A stretch of DNA of 5,746 bases from Acidimicrobiales bacterium (GTDB lineage Bacteria > Actinomycetota > Acidimicrobiia > Acidimicrobiales > VFJN01). The stretch lies in assembly GCA_016936035.1 (NCBI GenBank), contig JAFGPU010000063.1:1-5746 (forward strand), read 5' to 3'. Both the position numbers and the translations under genes were made by a program. A model generated the notes under the pieces. The model worked only from the letters and a program-made list of their open reading frames with translations. It ran no database searches and was not told the origin of the DNA. Shown here piece by piece: positions 4,326 through 5,746 of the stretch. The first letter of the stretch is position 1; the number at the start of each line of letters is the position of its first letter.

Positions 4326-5735
4326 GTGGCGGAGGAGCGACGCAGCGGGTGGCACGACCTGCTCGGCGACGTGCGGGTGCTGGTCAGCGGCTTCGGCAAG
4401 TGGGGTGGCGGCCTCTACGACCTGACCACGGGGGCGCCCCGGGCGCTCGACGACCTGCCGACGTCCGGCCTGGCCGTCGGGGGCGGCCGGCTGTGGCGGG
4501 TCCTGCGGGCCCCCGGCGAGCAGACGTCCACGTGCGAGCTGCTGTCGTATGACGCCCGGGGCGTCCGCACCTACGAGCGCTTCGACGCCATCCGCGACCC
4601 GCACGACGTCGTGTGGTTCGACGGCGCCGTGCACATCAGCTCGAGCTGGGACGACGCCGTGTGGCGCGTCGAGCCCGGCGCCGACCAGCCGACGATGGTG
4701 TGGCAGGGGTCGACGGTGCCCGACGGCTGGCACGTCAACTCGATGGTCGTCGTCGACGGCGCGTTGCACGTGTGCGCCTTCGGTCGGTTCGACCGCCACA
4801 AGCAGTGGAAGGACGACCGCCTGGACGGGGCGGGGTTCGTGCACGACCTGGCGGCCGGGCGTGACGTCCTCACCGGCCTGGCACACCCGCACACGCCCCG
4901 CCGGCGCGGCGGCCGCTGGTACGTGTGCGAGTCGACGAAGGGCACGCTCACCGAGCTCGGCGCCGAGGGCACGGTCCGGCGCCGGGCGCGGGTCGCCCGG
5001 TTCACGCGCGGCCTGGCCTTCGTCGGGCCGTTCGCCCTGGTGGGAGGCAATGCCCACCGTGAACGGAACGACGACCGGGGCGAGATCGCGGTCGTCGACC
5101 TGCGCACCTTCGGCGTCGTCGAGCGCATCCCCATGCCGTGCCTCGAGATCTACGACATCCTCGCGGTGGGCGCCGGGGCCGTGCGCAGCGCCGCGACGGG
5201 TTTCGGCACCAACGCCGCCAGGGCCGTCGAGCAGCATCGCTCGGCGGCGCGGCCGGCCCGCCGGCAGCCCACCCCCGCCGAGGCCACGCTGCAGCTCGTC
5301 ACCCCGCAGGTCGCCGCCGCCCTGGCGGCGATGGGCCAGGCGCTGGACGTCGACGACGCCGCCCGCTGCGGGGTCCGGGGCGCGCCACCGCCGGTCGCCC
5401 GGGCGGGTGACGTGACCACGTGGACGGTCGAGGTCGTCAACCGCACCGACCGGCCTCTCGGCACGGTGCCGCCCCGCCCCGTCAAGGTGGGGGTCCGCTG
5501 GTTCCGGCTGGGCGCCGGTGCGGACGAGCCGCGGCCCGACACCGAGCCGGTCGTCAACCCGATGGGCCCGATCACCCGCACGCTGCCGCCGGGAACGCGC
5601 ACCGACATCGCCGTGCCGGTCGAGGTGCCCGACGAGCCGGGCCGCTACGAGGTGCGCGTCGCGCTGCGCCAGCCCGGGTTGGGGTGGTTCGGCGTGCGGG
5701 TGCAGGGCCACGTCACCGTCAAGGCCGACTTCTGA
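4326..5735 (+). CDS. DUF4915-like beta-propeller protein with C-terminal Ig-like domain
   Basis: A 469-residue protein with no signal peptide or membrane segment. Residues about 15-285 contain repeating blade-like units, each with a hydrophobic strand, a glycine turn and a second strand: DPHDVVWFDGAVHI (91-104), WHVNSMVVVDGALHVCAF (135-152), HPHTPRRRGGRWYVCES (187-203) and FTRGLAFVGPFALVGG (226-241). The last, followed by GEIAVVDLRTFGVVERI and EIYDILAV, resembles the DUF4915/TIGR03032 proteins. A linker of about 65 residues, rich in Ala, Arg and Pro, leads to a beta-rich domain (about 355-469) with VEVVNRTDRPL, RTLPPG, PGRYEVRVAL and WF, a pattern like Ig-type domains at the C-terminus of polysaccharide-related proteins. 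No catalytic residues are recognised and the function is unknown. The alternative GTG at 4284 would add 14 residues and overlap the regulator stop as GTGA; the -10 box at 4312-4317 favours 4326. Confidence 0.72.
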   Translation: MAEERRSGWHDLLGDVRVLVSGFGKWGGGLYDLTTGAPRALDDLPTSGLAVGGGRLWRVLRAPGEQTSTCELLSYDARGVRTYERFDAIRDPHDVVWFDGAVHISSSWDDAVWRVEPGADQPTMVWQGSTVPDGWHVNSMVVVDGALHVCAFGRFDRHKQWKDDRLDGAGFVHDLAAGRDVLTGLAHPHTPRRRGGRWYVCESTKGTLTELGAEGTVRRRARVARFTRGLAFVGPFALVGGNAHRERNDDRGEIAVVDLRTFGVVERIPMPCLEIYDILAVGAGAVRSAATGFGTNAARAVEQHRSAARPARRQPTPAEATLQLVTPQVAAALAAMGQALDVDDAARCGVRGAPPPVARAGDVTTWTVEVVNRTDRPLGTVPPRPVKVGVRWFRLGAGADEPRPDTEPVVNPMGPITRTLPPGTRTDIAVPVEVPDEPGRYEVRVALRQPGLGWFGVRVQGHVTVKADF

Positions 5736-5746
5736 CGGCTGACGGC
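5733..5746 (+). repeat. Tandem TGACGGC pair at the window end
   Basis: The stop codon of the propeller gene begins two back-to-back copies of TGACGGC. The same heptamer also covers the histidine kinase stop (3574-3580). Only two full copies are visible before the edge, so it may be chance or the start of a longer array. Confidence 0.3.

Overview
The window is very G+C-rich (visibly around 70% or more), uses only TGA stops and mostly GTG starts, and carries a DUF3039 protein, a GrcC-like long-chain polyprenyl diphosphate synthase and the start of clpC. This points to a high-GC actinobacterium. The repeated TAGCGT-then-GTG gene starts would suit the class Acidimicrobiia, but that placement is an inference. 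It reads as ordinary chromosome: there is no mobile element, CRISPR array, tRNA or rRNA.

Layout. Positions 1-38 (minus) hold the first 12 codons of clpC, which runs off the left edge. A 206-base divergent intergenic region (39-244) carries the clpC ribosome binding site and -10 box, a perfect 15-base palindrome, and the -10 box of the next gene. Then, all on the plus strand: a long-chain polyprenyl diphosphate synthase (245-1225); a DinB-like metal-binding protein with an N-terminal CxxC (1302-1856); a 231-base intergenic region rich in repeats and hairpins (1857-2087); a 100-residue DUF3039 protein with a likely zinc site (2088-2390); a six-TM sensor histidine kinase (2422-3576); its likely partner, a NarL/LuxR-type response regulator (3655-4287); and a two-domain protein with a DUF4915-like beta-propeller and a C-terminal Ig-like domain (4326-5735). 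The window ends 11 bases after that gene.

How the genes relate. The clearest functional unit is the kinase/regulator pair. The kinase has no -10-like box of its own and sits 31 bases behind DUF3039, so it is probably read from the DUF3039 promoter. The regulator appears to have its own promoter. The other genes look like single-gene housekeeping units: prenyl side-chain synthesis for quinones, protease chaperone, and small metal proteins.

The most notable pattern is in the gene starts. Four genes have a TAnnnT box ending 6-8 bases before the start codon, which is leaderless geometry. A fifth such box, before the response regulator, places an 8-base-spaced GTG at the head of a 7-codon reading frame whose stop overlaps the regulator's start. 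I found no convincing undescribed defence, mobile or biosynthetic system; the findings are regulatory and domain-level.
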